The position numbers and the translations under genes are program-made. The notes beneath the pieces are model-generated. The model was not told the origin of the DNA. It made no database searches and saw only the letters and a program-made list of their open reading frames with translations. Positions 24,251-31,073 of a stretch of DNA of 64,000 nt are shown here, in pieces. This stretch comes from Streptomyces sp. NBC_01353 (GTDB lineage Bacteria; Actinomycetota; Actinomycetes; Streptomycetales; Streptomycetaceae). How positions within the stretch are numbered: the stretch's first letter is position 1; each line of letters begins with the position of its first letter. The DNA lies in assembly GCF_036237275.1 (NCBI RefSeq), contig NZ_CP108352.1, positions 6,448,001-6,512,000 of the forward strand, given 5' to 3'.

Positions 24251-25668
24251 CGTTGAGCTTGCCCGCTCCCCAGCCCGGCCCTGGCCGACTCAGTGTGTTC
24301 CTCAGCCACCGGTACCACTCGCCGGCCGAGAACGCGTACTTCTGGCTGCTGCTCAGCTCCGTGGAGGACGTCTCCTTCAGAGTCGACGAAGGTGTTTCCT
24401 TCACCAGCCCCGTCAGGCTGGAACGAATGATCAGGGAAGCGGATGGCTTTGTCGGCATCTACCCCTTGGCCGGCAGGCCGAGGGAGGTGTACACGCGGTC
24501 GGCGCTGCGGCACGCGGCACGGTACTTCAGGCTGGAACTGAGCATGGCCGTCCGCGCCCGTAAGCCCGCGATCGTCTTCCATGACCAGCGCCTGGTCCCC
24601 GCCCTGAAGTGGCCTTCGGACGTACGCCTCATCGCGTACGACGCACAGGAGCTCGGCACCGAAGATCACTCCTCGCTGCCGATGAGGGTGGCCAATGCCT
24701 ACCGGGAATTCGTTGCTGATGCCCGCGCCGCCGCGTCACCCGGAGACCCGGGGCGCACGTACCAGAAGCGCCAGGTGGGGCTCGTCATTTCGCCGTCGAA
24801 TGAGCGGGTGATGGCGGAACTGTGCGATCTCCTGCATGAGTACGGGTGGGAGCCCGTGAGGCTGCCGTGGCCGCCACGTCTGCACCTCGACTCGATCACG
24901 ACGCTGCGCCAGTGCGACTGGGCCGTGGTCGACCTCGACGATCCGTCGTCGCGTGTCATGGCGGCCTTCACGCACGGCCAGTTCATCCCGACGTTGCCGA
25001 TCGCTTCGGCTTCTGCGGCCTATGGTTCCACCGCGGGCGTCCCCGACGAGGAGACGCTGTACGGCGACGAGGGCACCGGGCACAGGAAGGCCATCATCCG
25101 CTGGGCCGAACCCGCGAACCTGAGGCAGTCCTTCGAAGACCATCTGGGAGTGATCGACGAGCAGTCGCGCTATGTCGGAGGCTGGAAGCAGGCAGCCGAA
25201 TACTTCCGCTCGGCGACCAAGCGCAGTGAACGCGTCTTCCTGAGTTACGCCGCGGAGGACAGTGACCAGGGAGCGGCCTTCTCACGACTCCTCAACGAGA
25301 GGTTTCAGCACGTCTTCGACTACCGTTCGTCTCAGGCCATTCCGGCCGGAGAGCCATGGATGGAGCACCTCCTCAGCGGACTGGCACGGTCTGCCGTCGG
25401 TGTTCTGCTCATGTCCGAGGCGTACCGGTCGAGCAAGTACTGCCTCCTCGAAGCGCGAGAACTGTACAGAGCGGCTGTTGAGGGCCGGGCGAGACTTGTA
25501 CCGGTACGTCTGGAGGCGACGTCCGACCTTCCTGATTTCCTGGAAGGGGTGCAATACCGGGCCCTCTACAAGCAGTCGGCGCAGGAAATCGTCGATGAGC
25601 TCGTGTCCGAGCTTGCCAGGATGCGGCAGGGCGACTCCGTCACCCGAGGCTCCGATCTCACCCTGTGA
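24247..25668 (+). CDS. Large protein with two TIR domains flanking a third alpha/beta domain
   Basis: 473 residues. An N-terminal TIR-like domain (about 14-155) opens with LSVFLSHRYHS and has an acidic position E97 in FRLELSMAVRARKPAIVF. A middle alpha/beta domain (about 175-300) opens QVGLVISPSNERVMAEL and has CDWAVVDLDDPSSRVMAA, which resembles nucleotide-sugar or deoxyribosyltransferase-like folds. The C-terminal TIR domain (about 327-455) is clear: SERVFLSYAAEDSD, YRSSQAIPAGEPWMEHL, and the catalytic-glutamate segment SKYCLLEARELY with E402. TIR enzymes split NAD+ and make signalling nucleotides. The start overlaps the SLOG gene stop. GGAGG abuts the ATG, so TTG 24253 (6-base spacing) may be the real start. 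Confidence 0.75.
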   Translation: MTLSLPAPQPGPGRLSVFLSHRYHSPAENAYFWLLLSSVEDVSFRVDEGVSFTSPVRLERMIREADGFVGIYPLAGRPREVYTRSALRHAARYFRLELSMAVRARKPAIVFHDQRLVPALKWPSDVRLIAYDAQELGTEDHSSLPMRVANAYREFVADARAAASPGDPGRTYQKRQVGLVISPSNERVMAELCDLLHEYGWEPVRLPWPPRLHLDSITTLRQCDWAVVDLDDPSSRVMAAFTHGQFIPTLPIASASAAYGSTAGVPDEETLYGDEGTGHRKAIIRWAEPANLRQSFEDHLGVIDEQSRYVGGWKQAAEYFRSATKRSERVFLSYAAEDSDQGAAFSRLLNERFQHVFDYRSSQAIPAGEPWMEHLLSGLARSAVGVLLMSEAYRSSKYCLLEARELYRAAVEGRARLVPVRLEATSDLPDFLEGVQYRALYKQSAQEIVDELVSELARMRQGDSVTRGSDLTL

Positions 25669-25790
25669 TCAAGTCCTGATGTGTGCTCATTGGAGCAAGG
25701 GTGCGCACACTTAAACACTTGTCAATAACCCTTCACGCAAAGGTTGTTGAACAGACATGCCCGGCCTCTTCTCTACCCACCGGTAAGCCC

Positions 25791-25796
25791 TAGGCT
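25791..25796 (+). promoter_or_regulatory. Candidate -10 element for leaderless pyk
   Basis: TAGGCT lies 6 bases before the pyk ATG and no ribosome-binding sequence is present between them, which is the typical layout for leaderless transcription starting at the A of ATG. The -35 region is weak. Confidence 0.45.
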
Positions 25797-25802
25797 CGAA
25801 CC

Positions 25803-27239
25803 ATGCGCCGAGCAAAGATCGTTTGTACCCTGGGCCCCGCCACCGACACATACGACCAGATCAAGGCACTGGTCGAAGCGGGAATGGACGTCGCCCGATT
25901 CAACCTCAGCCACGGCAGCTATGCCGAGCACGAGGAGCGCTACCAGCGAGTGCGCAAAGCCTCCGACGAGACCGGCCGCAGTGTCGGCGTCCTCGCAGAC
26001 CTTCAAGGCCCGAAGATCCGCCTCGGCCGCTTCCGTGAAGGCCCCGTACTCCTTGAACGCGGCGACGACTTCACCATCACCGTCGAACCCGTCGACGGCG
26101 ACCGCCACACCTGCGGCACCACCTACGACGGCCTCGCCGCCGACGTCACCGCCGGCGAACGCATCCTCGTCGACGACGGACGCGTCACCCTCGAAGTCAC
26201 CTCCGTCGACGGACCCCGCGTCCACACCCGCGTCGTCGAAGGCGGCATGGTCTCCGACAATAAGGGCCTCAACCTGCCCGGAGTGGCGGTCTCCGTCCCC
26301 GCCCTCTCCGAAAAGGACATCGACGACCTCCGCTGGGCACTGCGCACCGGAGCCGACATCATCGCCCTCTCCTTCGTCCGCAGCGGCCGCGACATCGAAG
26401 ACGTCCACCGCATCATGGACGAAGAGGGCCGACGCCTCCCCGTCATCGCCAAGATCGAGAAGCCCCAGGCCGTCGAGAACATCGACGACATCGTCGCCGC
26501 CTTCGACGGCATCATGGTCGCCCGCGGCGACCTCGGCGTCGAGATGCCCCTCGAACAGGTCCCGATCGTCCAGAAGCGCGCCATCAAGCTCGCCAAGCGC
26601 AACGCCAAGCCGGTCATCGTCGCCACCCAGATGCTCGACTCCATGATCGACAACTCCCGCCCCACGCGCGCCGAGGCAAGCGACGTGGCGAACGCCGTCA
26701 TCGACGGCACCGACGCCGTCATGCTCTCCGGCGAAACCAGCGTCGGCAAATACCCCATCGAGACCGTCCGCACCATGGGCCGCATCGTCGAAGCCGCGGA
26801 GGAGGACGTCCTCGCCAAAGGCCTCCCGCCACTGACCGACCGGAACAAACCCCGCACACAGGGCGGAGCCGTCGCCCGCGCCGCCGCCGAGATGGGCGAC
26901 TTCCTCGGCGCCAAGTTCCTCGTCGCCTTCACCCAGTCCGGCGACACCGTCAAGCGCCTCTCCCGCTACCGCTCGCCCATCCCACTGCTCGCCTTCACGC
27001 CCGACCCGGCCACCCGCTCCCAGCTCAACCTCACCTGGGGCGTCGAAACCTTCCTCGGCCCACACGTCGACTCCACCGATGCCATGGTCGCCCAGGTCGA
27101 CGAAGAACTCCTCCGGATCGGCCGCTGCCGGAAAGGCGACATCGTCGTCATCACCGCCGGCTCCCCGCCCGGCGTCCCCGGCTCCACCAACCTCGTCCGT
27201 GTCCACCACATCGGCGAGGACGACAGCCCGAAGGAGTGA
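25803..27239 (+). CDS. pyk: Pyruvate kinase
   Basis: 478 residues. The start MRRAKIVCTLGPAT and VEAGMDVARFNLSHG carry substrate-binding arginine and asparagine. ADLQGPKIRLGRF, the B-domain (about 70-165), the active-site signature VIAKIEKPQAVENIDDI and ARGDLGVEM with MLDSMI complete a typical bacterial enzyme. The C-terminal allosteric domain ends with VVITAGSPPGVPGSTNLV. Cytoplasmic; converts phosphoenolpyruvate and ADP to pyruvate and ATP in glycolysis. It directly follows the low-GC SLOG/TIR pair and appears to have its own, possibly leaderless, promoter. Confidence 0.96.
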   Translation: MRRAKIVCTLGPATDTYDQIKALVEAGMDVARFNLSHGSYAEHEERYQRVRKASDETGRSVGVLADLQGPKIRLGRFREGPVLLERGDDFTITVEPVDGDRHTCGTTYDGLAADVTAGERILVDDGRVTLEVTSVDGPRVHTRVVEGGMVSDNKGLNLPGVAVSVPALSEKDIDDLRWALRTGADIIALSFVRSGRDIEDVHRIMDEEGRRLPVIAKIEKPQAVENIDDIVAAFDGIMVARGDLGVEMPLEQVPIVQKRAIKLAKRNAKPVIVATQMLDSMIDNSRPTRAEASDVANAVIDGTDAVMLSGETSVGKYPIETVRTMGRIVEAAEEDVLAKGLPPLTDRNKPRTQGGAVARAAAEMGDFLGAKFLVAFTQSGDTVKRLSRYRSPIPLLAFTPDPATRSQLNLTWGVETFLGPHVDSTDAMVAQVDEELLRIGRCRKGDIVVITAGSPPGVPGSTNLVRVHHIGEDDSPKE

Positions 27240-27293
27240 CCACGACGGCCCCGTCGCGCCACGACCCCCACGCCGTACCGCGAAGGTGACACC

Positions 27294-28247
27294 ATGTCAC
27301 ACCACCTCAGCGGCCCCCACCTGCGCTCCCCGATGGACGACGCCCGCCTGGACCTGACCGACCTCTTCGCCTTCACCGTCCCCGGCGGGCGCACCGCGCT
27401 CATCATGAACGTCAACCCGATCGCGCCCACCGGAGGCACCGCGTTCCACCCCGACGCGGTCTACCGCATCAACGTCGACACCGACGGCGACAACCAGGCC
27501 GACATCGCCTTCAGCTTCACCTTCTCCGACCCCGCGGAGGACGGCGAACAGACCCTCACCCTCCACCGCGCCACCGGAGCCGAAGCCCGCATCCACGAGG
27601 CCGCCGGCACCCCGCTCTTCACCGACGTCCCTGTCTCCTTCGGGCGTGAACTTTCCGTCACCGAAGCCGACGGCTACAAGGTCTCCGCCGGACTGCGCAG
27701 CGACCCCTTCTTCGCCGACCTCGACGGCATCGTCGCGGACTTCACCTGGACGGGCACCGACTGGGGCGCCGACAAGAACGTCTTCGGCATCGCCCTCGAA
27801 GTACCCGACGGCGCGCTCGGCGACAACCCCCGCATCGGCGTCTGGGCCCGCGTCAGCCTCCACACCGACGGCGAACTGAAGTCCGTCGACCGCGGCGCCC
27901 ACCCCTCCCTCACCGCGTACTTCAACGCGGACGAGGCAAAGGACACCTACAACGAGGGGGAACCGGCGGACGACGTGGCGACCTACCTCGAACCCTGGAA
28001 GACCGTCCTCGCCCACACCGGCGGCTACGCCCCCGACGCGGCGGAAGAGACCCTACGGACGGTCCTCCCGGACGTCCTGAGCTACGACCGCACCAAGCCG
28101 GCCGCCTACCCCAACGGACGGACCCTGACGGACGACGTCACGTCGGCCCGGCTCGCGATGATCTCCAACGGCAAAGTCGCCTCGGACCACATCGGCCCCC
28201 ACGGAGACCTGTTGTCGCACTTCCCCTACCTGGGGACGCCGCACTGA
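27294..28247 (+). CDS. DUF4331 family protein
   Basis: 317 residues with no signal peptide. The DUF4331 pattern is visible: MSHHLSGPHLRSPMDDARLDLTDLFAFTVPGGRTALIMNVNP-type start, calcium-like acidic stretch DTDGDNQADIAFSF, and GRTLTDDVTSARLAM near the C-terminus. Function of the family is unknown. GAAGGTGACACC provides the ribosome site before the ATG. It follows pyk by 54 bases on the same strand and might be read through from it. Confidence 0.8.
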   Translation: MSHHLSGPHLRSPMDDARLDLTDLFAFTVPGGRTALIMNVNPIAPTGGTAFHPDAVYRINVDTDGDNQADIAFSFTFSDPAEDGEQTLTLHRATGAEARIHEAAGTPLFTDVPVSFGRELSVTEADGYKVSAGLRSDPFFADLDGIVADFTWTGTDWGADKNVFGIALEVPDGALGDNPRIGVWARVSLHTDGELKSVDRGAHPSLTAYFNADEAKDTYNEGEPADDVATYLEPWKTVLAHTGGYAPDAAEETLRTVLPDVLSYDRTKPAAYPNGRTLTDDVTSARLAMISNGKVASDHIGPHGDLLSHFPYLGTPH

Positions 28248-28330
28248 TCGGGCGCGGTTCGGCCGGCGCGGTCACCGGGTCGGCCGAAGATCGCCGACGG
28301 AAAGCTCGAACCTTTAAATCGAAGGTAGAG

Positions 28331-28403
28331 TGCCCCGGGTGGGATTCGAACCCACGCTGGATGGTGTTTGAGACCACTGCCTCTACCGCTGGGCTACCGG
28401 GGC
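28331..28403 (-). tRNA. tRNA with anticodon CAA (would read UUG, Leu) but class I size
   Basis: 73 bases. The acceptor stem GCCCCGG/CCGGGGC is perfect, the D loop has GG, the anticodon stem-loop GTGGT-CTCAAAC-ACCAT gives anticodon CAA, the variable loop is only 5 bases (CCAGC), and the T arm GTGGG-TTCGAAT-CCCAC is perfect. CCA is not encoded. Leucine tRNAs normally have a long variable arm; this one does not. The fold looks fully functional, so it is not an obvious pseudogene. Confidence 0.88.
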
Positions 28404-28516
28404 ATCCTTCAGAACGAAGATCGGCGGTCACCCGCCGTGCCCCCACCTTACAGGAGGTGGGTAGGCTCTTGGGGAGCTGTATCCGCCTTGGAAGAGGCCT
28501 TGAACGAGGAGCCCCC

Positions 28517-29173
28517 GTGACCGCCCCCGAGTCGCCCCAGCCCGCCGACGACGCCGATGCGTCGCACGTCCCGCCGCTGACGACCCGTGTCGTCATCGCC
28601 GAGGACGAGGCCCTCATCCGCCTCGATCTCAAAGAGATGCTCGAAGAAGAGGGCTACTCGGTCGTCGGCGAGGCCGGCGACGGTGCCCGGGCCGTCGAGC
28701 TCGCGCGGGAGCACCGCCCCGACCTCGTCATCCTCGATGTGAAGATGCCCGTCCTGGACGGGATCTCCGCGGCCGAGAAGATCGCCGGGGAGTCCATCGC
28801 ACCTGTCCTGATGCTCACCGCCTTCTCGCAGCGCGACCTCGTCGAGCGGGCGCGGGACGCCGGGGCGATGGCGTACCTGGTGAAGCCGTTCAGCAAGAGC
28901 GATGTCGTGCCGGCCATCGAGATGGCCGTGTCGCGGTTCGCGGAGCTGCGCGCGCTGGAGAAGGAGGTCGAGGACCTCTCGCAGCGGCTGGAGACGCGCA
29001 AGCTGGTGGACCGGGCGAAGAGCATCCTGCAGACGCAGTACGGCCTCACGGAGCCCGCCGCGTTCCGGTGGATCCAGAAGACGTCGATGGACCGCCGTAT
29101 GTCGATGCAGCAGGTCGCCGAGGCGGTCATCGAGGACGCCGAGGAGAAGAAGGCGGCGAAGGGCCAGCAGTAG
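28517..29173 (+). CDS. pdtaR: ANTAR-domain response regulator (PdtaR-like)
   Basis: 218 residues. The receiver domain (about 24-135) has the acidic pair in VVIAEDEAL, phosphoacceptor D74 (VILDVKMPVLDG), T101 and K123 (YLVKPF). A coiled linker leads to an ANTAR RNA-binding domain (about 150-205: RKLVDRAKSILQTQYGLTEP, then AFRWIQKTSMDRRMS). Such proteins bind tandem hairpins in messages and prevent premature termination; PdtaR of Mycobacterium is the closest remembered homologue. GTG 28517 follows GAGGAG. A strong terminator follows. The cognate histidine kinase is not in the window. Confidence 0.92.
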   Translation: MTAPESPQPADDADASHVPPLTTRVVIAEDEALIRLDLKEMLEEEGYSVVGEAGDGARAVELAREHRPDLVILDVKMPVLDGISAAEKIAGESIAPVLMLTAFSQRDLVERARDAGAMAYLVKPFSKSDVVPAIEMAVSRFAELRALEKEVEDLSQRLETRKLVDRAKSILQTQYGLTEPAAFRWIQKTSMDRRMSMQQVAEAVIEDAEEKKAAKGQQ

Positions 29174-29192
29174 GAACGGACGCACGGCAAAG

Positions 29193-29230
29193 AGAAGGCC
29201 CGCCCCACATCCTTGTGGGGCGGGCCTTCT
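29193..29230. terminator. Strong bidirectional terminator between pdtaR and livF
   Basis: Perfect 16-base stem (29193-29208 with 29215-29230) and 6-base loop. The ends AGAAGG/CCTTCT give a short T-run on either strand, so it can end both convergent units. Confidence 0.85.
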
Positions 29231-29247
29231 GTCCGTGGGGACGGGTT

Positions 29248-29964
29248 CTACTCCTCGCCGAGGTAGGTCTTGCGGACCTCGTCGTCGTGGAGCAGGTCCT
29301 GGCCGGTTCCGGAGAGCTTGATGGAGCCGACCTCCAGGACGTAGCCGTAGTCCGCGAGGGACAGGGCGGCCTGCGCGTTCTGCTCGATGAGCAGGATGGT
29401 CATGCCCTCGGCCTTGAGCGTGGCGATGGTCTCCATGATCTTCTGCATCATGATCGGGGAGAGGCCCATCGACGGCTCGTCGAGCATGAGCAGCTTGGGC
29501 TGGGACATCAGGGCCCGGCCCATGGCCAGCATCTGCTGCTCACCGCCGGAGAGGGTGCCCGCGGCCTGCTTGCGACGCTCGCCCAGGATCGGGAAGAGGT
29601 CGTAGGCGCGCTGGACGTCCTTCTCGATGCCGTCCTTGTCCTTGCGGAGGAAGGCGCCGAGTTGGAGGTTCTCGGCGATGGTCAGCTTCGGGAAGATGTG
29701 CCGGCCCTCGGGCGAGTGGGCCATGCCGAGGGAGACCACCTTGTGGGCGGGGATGCCGTTGAGCACCTGGCCGTCGAAGGTGATCTTCCCGCTCGCGGGC
29801 TTGATGAGGCCCGAGAGGGTGCGCAGGGTGGTCGTCTTGCCGGCGCCGTTGGTACCGATCAGGGTGACGACCTGACCGGCCTCGACGGAGAAGGAGATGC
29901 CCTTGACGGCCTCGATCTTGCCGTAGGCGACCCTGAGGTCCTCGACCTCGAGAAGAGCGGTCAC
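29248..29964 (-). CDS. livF: Branched-chain amino acid ABC transporter ATPase LivF
   Basis: 238 residues. Walker A GTNGAGKTTTLRTLSG, signature LSGGEQQMLAMGRAL and Walker B MLDEPSMGL are in order, followed by the LivF-type C-terminus LADYGYVLEVGSIKLSGTG. It is the second ATPase of a leucine/isoleucine/valine importer. GTG start overlaps the livG stop (GTGA). Last gene of the livKHMGF operon, ended by the hairpin at 29193-29230. Confidence 0.94.
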   Translation of the reverse strand: MTALLEVEDLRVAYGKIEAVKGISFSVEAGQVVTLIGTNGAGKTTTLRTLSGLIKPASGKITFDGQVLNGIPAHKVVSLGMAHSPEGRHIFPKLTIAENLQLGAFLRKDKDGIEKDVQRAYDLFPILGERRKQAAGTLSGGEQQMLAMGRALMSQPKLLMLDEPSMGLSPIMMQKIMETIATLKAEGMTILLIEQNAQAALSLADYGYVLEVGSIKLSGTGQDLLHDDEVRKTYLGEE

Positions 29965-31073
29965 TTGGAGTCTCCTTCGGTGGTGCTTTCCGCTGCCGGA
30001 GCGTCGTCGGCTTCGGCGGCGTCCTCGGCCTCGGGGGCTTCGGGAGCCTCGTCGGCCGGGGCCTCGTCAGCGGGAGCCTCGTCGGCTTCCGCCTCGGCGG
30101 GAGCCTCCGCCTCAGCCTCCGCCTCAGCCTCCGCCTCAGCCTCAGCCTCCGCCTCAGCCTCAGCCTCCGCCTCCGCCTCAGCCTCAGCCTCCGCCTCAGC
30201 CTCGGCGTGCGCTTCCGCCGCCTCGACCTCCGCGACCTCCTCCGCGCCCGGCGCGCCCTCGAACGGCGTACCGAGGTAGGCCGCGACGACGCGCTCGTCG
30301 CCCTGGACGACCTCGGACGTGCCCTCGACGAGCTTCTCGCCCTGGACCAGCACCGCGACGCGGTCGCACAGGTTGAAGATGAACTTCATGTCGTGCTCGA
30401 TGACCAGGACGGCGATGCCCTTGTCACGGATCGCGAAGACGAGCTCCTCGGTCGTGCGGGTCTCGTTCTGGTTCATGCCGGCCGTCGGCTCGTCGAGGAG
30501 CAGCAGGCCGGGGTCGCTCGCCAGTGCACGGGCGATCTCCAGCTTGCGCTGTTCGCCGTAGGGCAGGTTGCGGGCGAGGTGCTCCGCCTTGCTCGCCAGG
30601 CCGACGAACTCCAGGAGCTCCATGGCGCGTTCGCGCGAGGCGGTCTCCGCCTTCTTGAAGCCCGGGCCGCGCAGGAGCGCGGACCAGAGGCCCTCCTTGG
30701 TCCGGGTGTGGCGTCCGACGAGGACGTTCTCCAGGACCGTCATGTTGGAGAAGAGGCGGATGTTCTGGAAGGTACGGGCGATGCCGGCCTTGGTGACCAG
30801 GTGCGGCTTGGGCGGCAGCACGGTCCCCTTGTAGCTGACCTGTCCCTCGGTGGGGATGTACAGACCGGTCAGGCAGTTGAAGAAGGTCGTCTTGCCGGCG
30901 CCGTTGGGGCCGATGAGTCCGACGATCTCGCCCTCGCGGACGGTCAGGTCCACTCCGCGTACGGCGGTGAGTCCGCCGAAGCGCATGGTGACACCGCTGG
31001 CGTCGAGGACGGTGGCGGCGGTGGGCGCCGCTGCCGTGGTTTCCGTGGTGGTGGTCGTCGTCATGGCGTTCAC
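29961..31073 (-). CDS. livG: Branched-chain amino acid ABC transporter ATPase LivG with long Ala-Glu repeat tail
   Basis: 370 residues. After a Thr/Ala-rich N-terminus the ATPase (about 22-275) has Walker A GPNGAGKTTFFNCL, signature LPYGEQRKLEIARAL and Walker B LLLDEPTAGMN. About 95 residues then follow that no normal LivG (about 255-300 residues) has: alternating Ala-Glu dipeptides, then acidic Pro-Ala-Asp-Glu repeats, ending EGDSK. GTG 31073 overlaps the livM stop and has GAAGG at 7 bases, which decides it over ATG 31064. The tail is strongly acidic and probably forms extended helix in the cytoplasm. Confidence 0.93.
   Translation of the reverse strand: MNAMTTTTTTETTAAAPTAATVLDASGVTMRFGGLTAVRGVDLTVREGEIVGLIGPNGAGKTTFFNCLTGLYIPTEGQVSYKGTVLPPKPHLVTKAGIARTFQNIRLFSNMTVLENVLVGRHTRTKEGLWSALLRGPGFKKAETASRERAMELLEFVGLASKAEHLARNLPYGEQRKLEIARALASDPGLLLLDEPTAGMNQNETRTTEELVFAIRDKGIAVLVIEHDMKFIFNLCDRVAVLVQGEKLVEGTSEVVQGDERVVAAYLGTPFEGAPGAEEVAEVEAAEAHAEAEAEAEAEAEAEAEAEAEAEAEAEAEAEAEAEAPAEAEADEAPADEAPADEAPEAPEAEDAAEADDAPAAESTTEGDSK
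30083..30209. repeat. Tandem 6-base-based repeat encoding the (Ala-Glu)n tail of LivG
   Basis: Runs of GCCTCA/GCCTCC (on the + strand) repeat about twenty times, giving alternating Glu and Ala codons on the - strand. Length is a multiple of the codon pair, so slippage changes tail length without changing frame. Confidence 0.85.

Noticed and set aside
23162-25668. Classic type I Thoeris
   Set aside because: No SIR2 domain is present; the effector part is membrane helices and the TIR protein is much larger than ThsB.
28331-28403. tRNA pseudogene
   Set aside because: All stems pair and all invariant loop bases are present; only the class is unexpected.
30083-30209. CRISPR-like or regulatory repeat
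   Set aside because: It is a coding low-complexity repeat in frame within livG.
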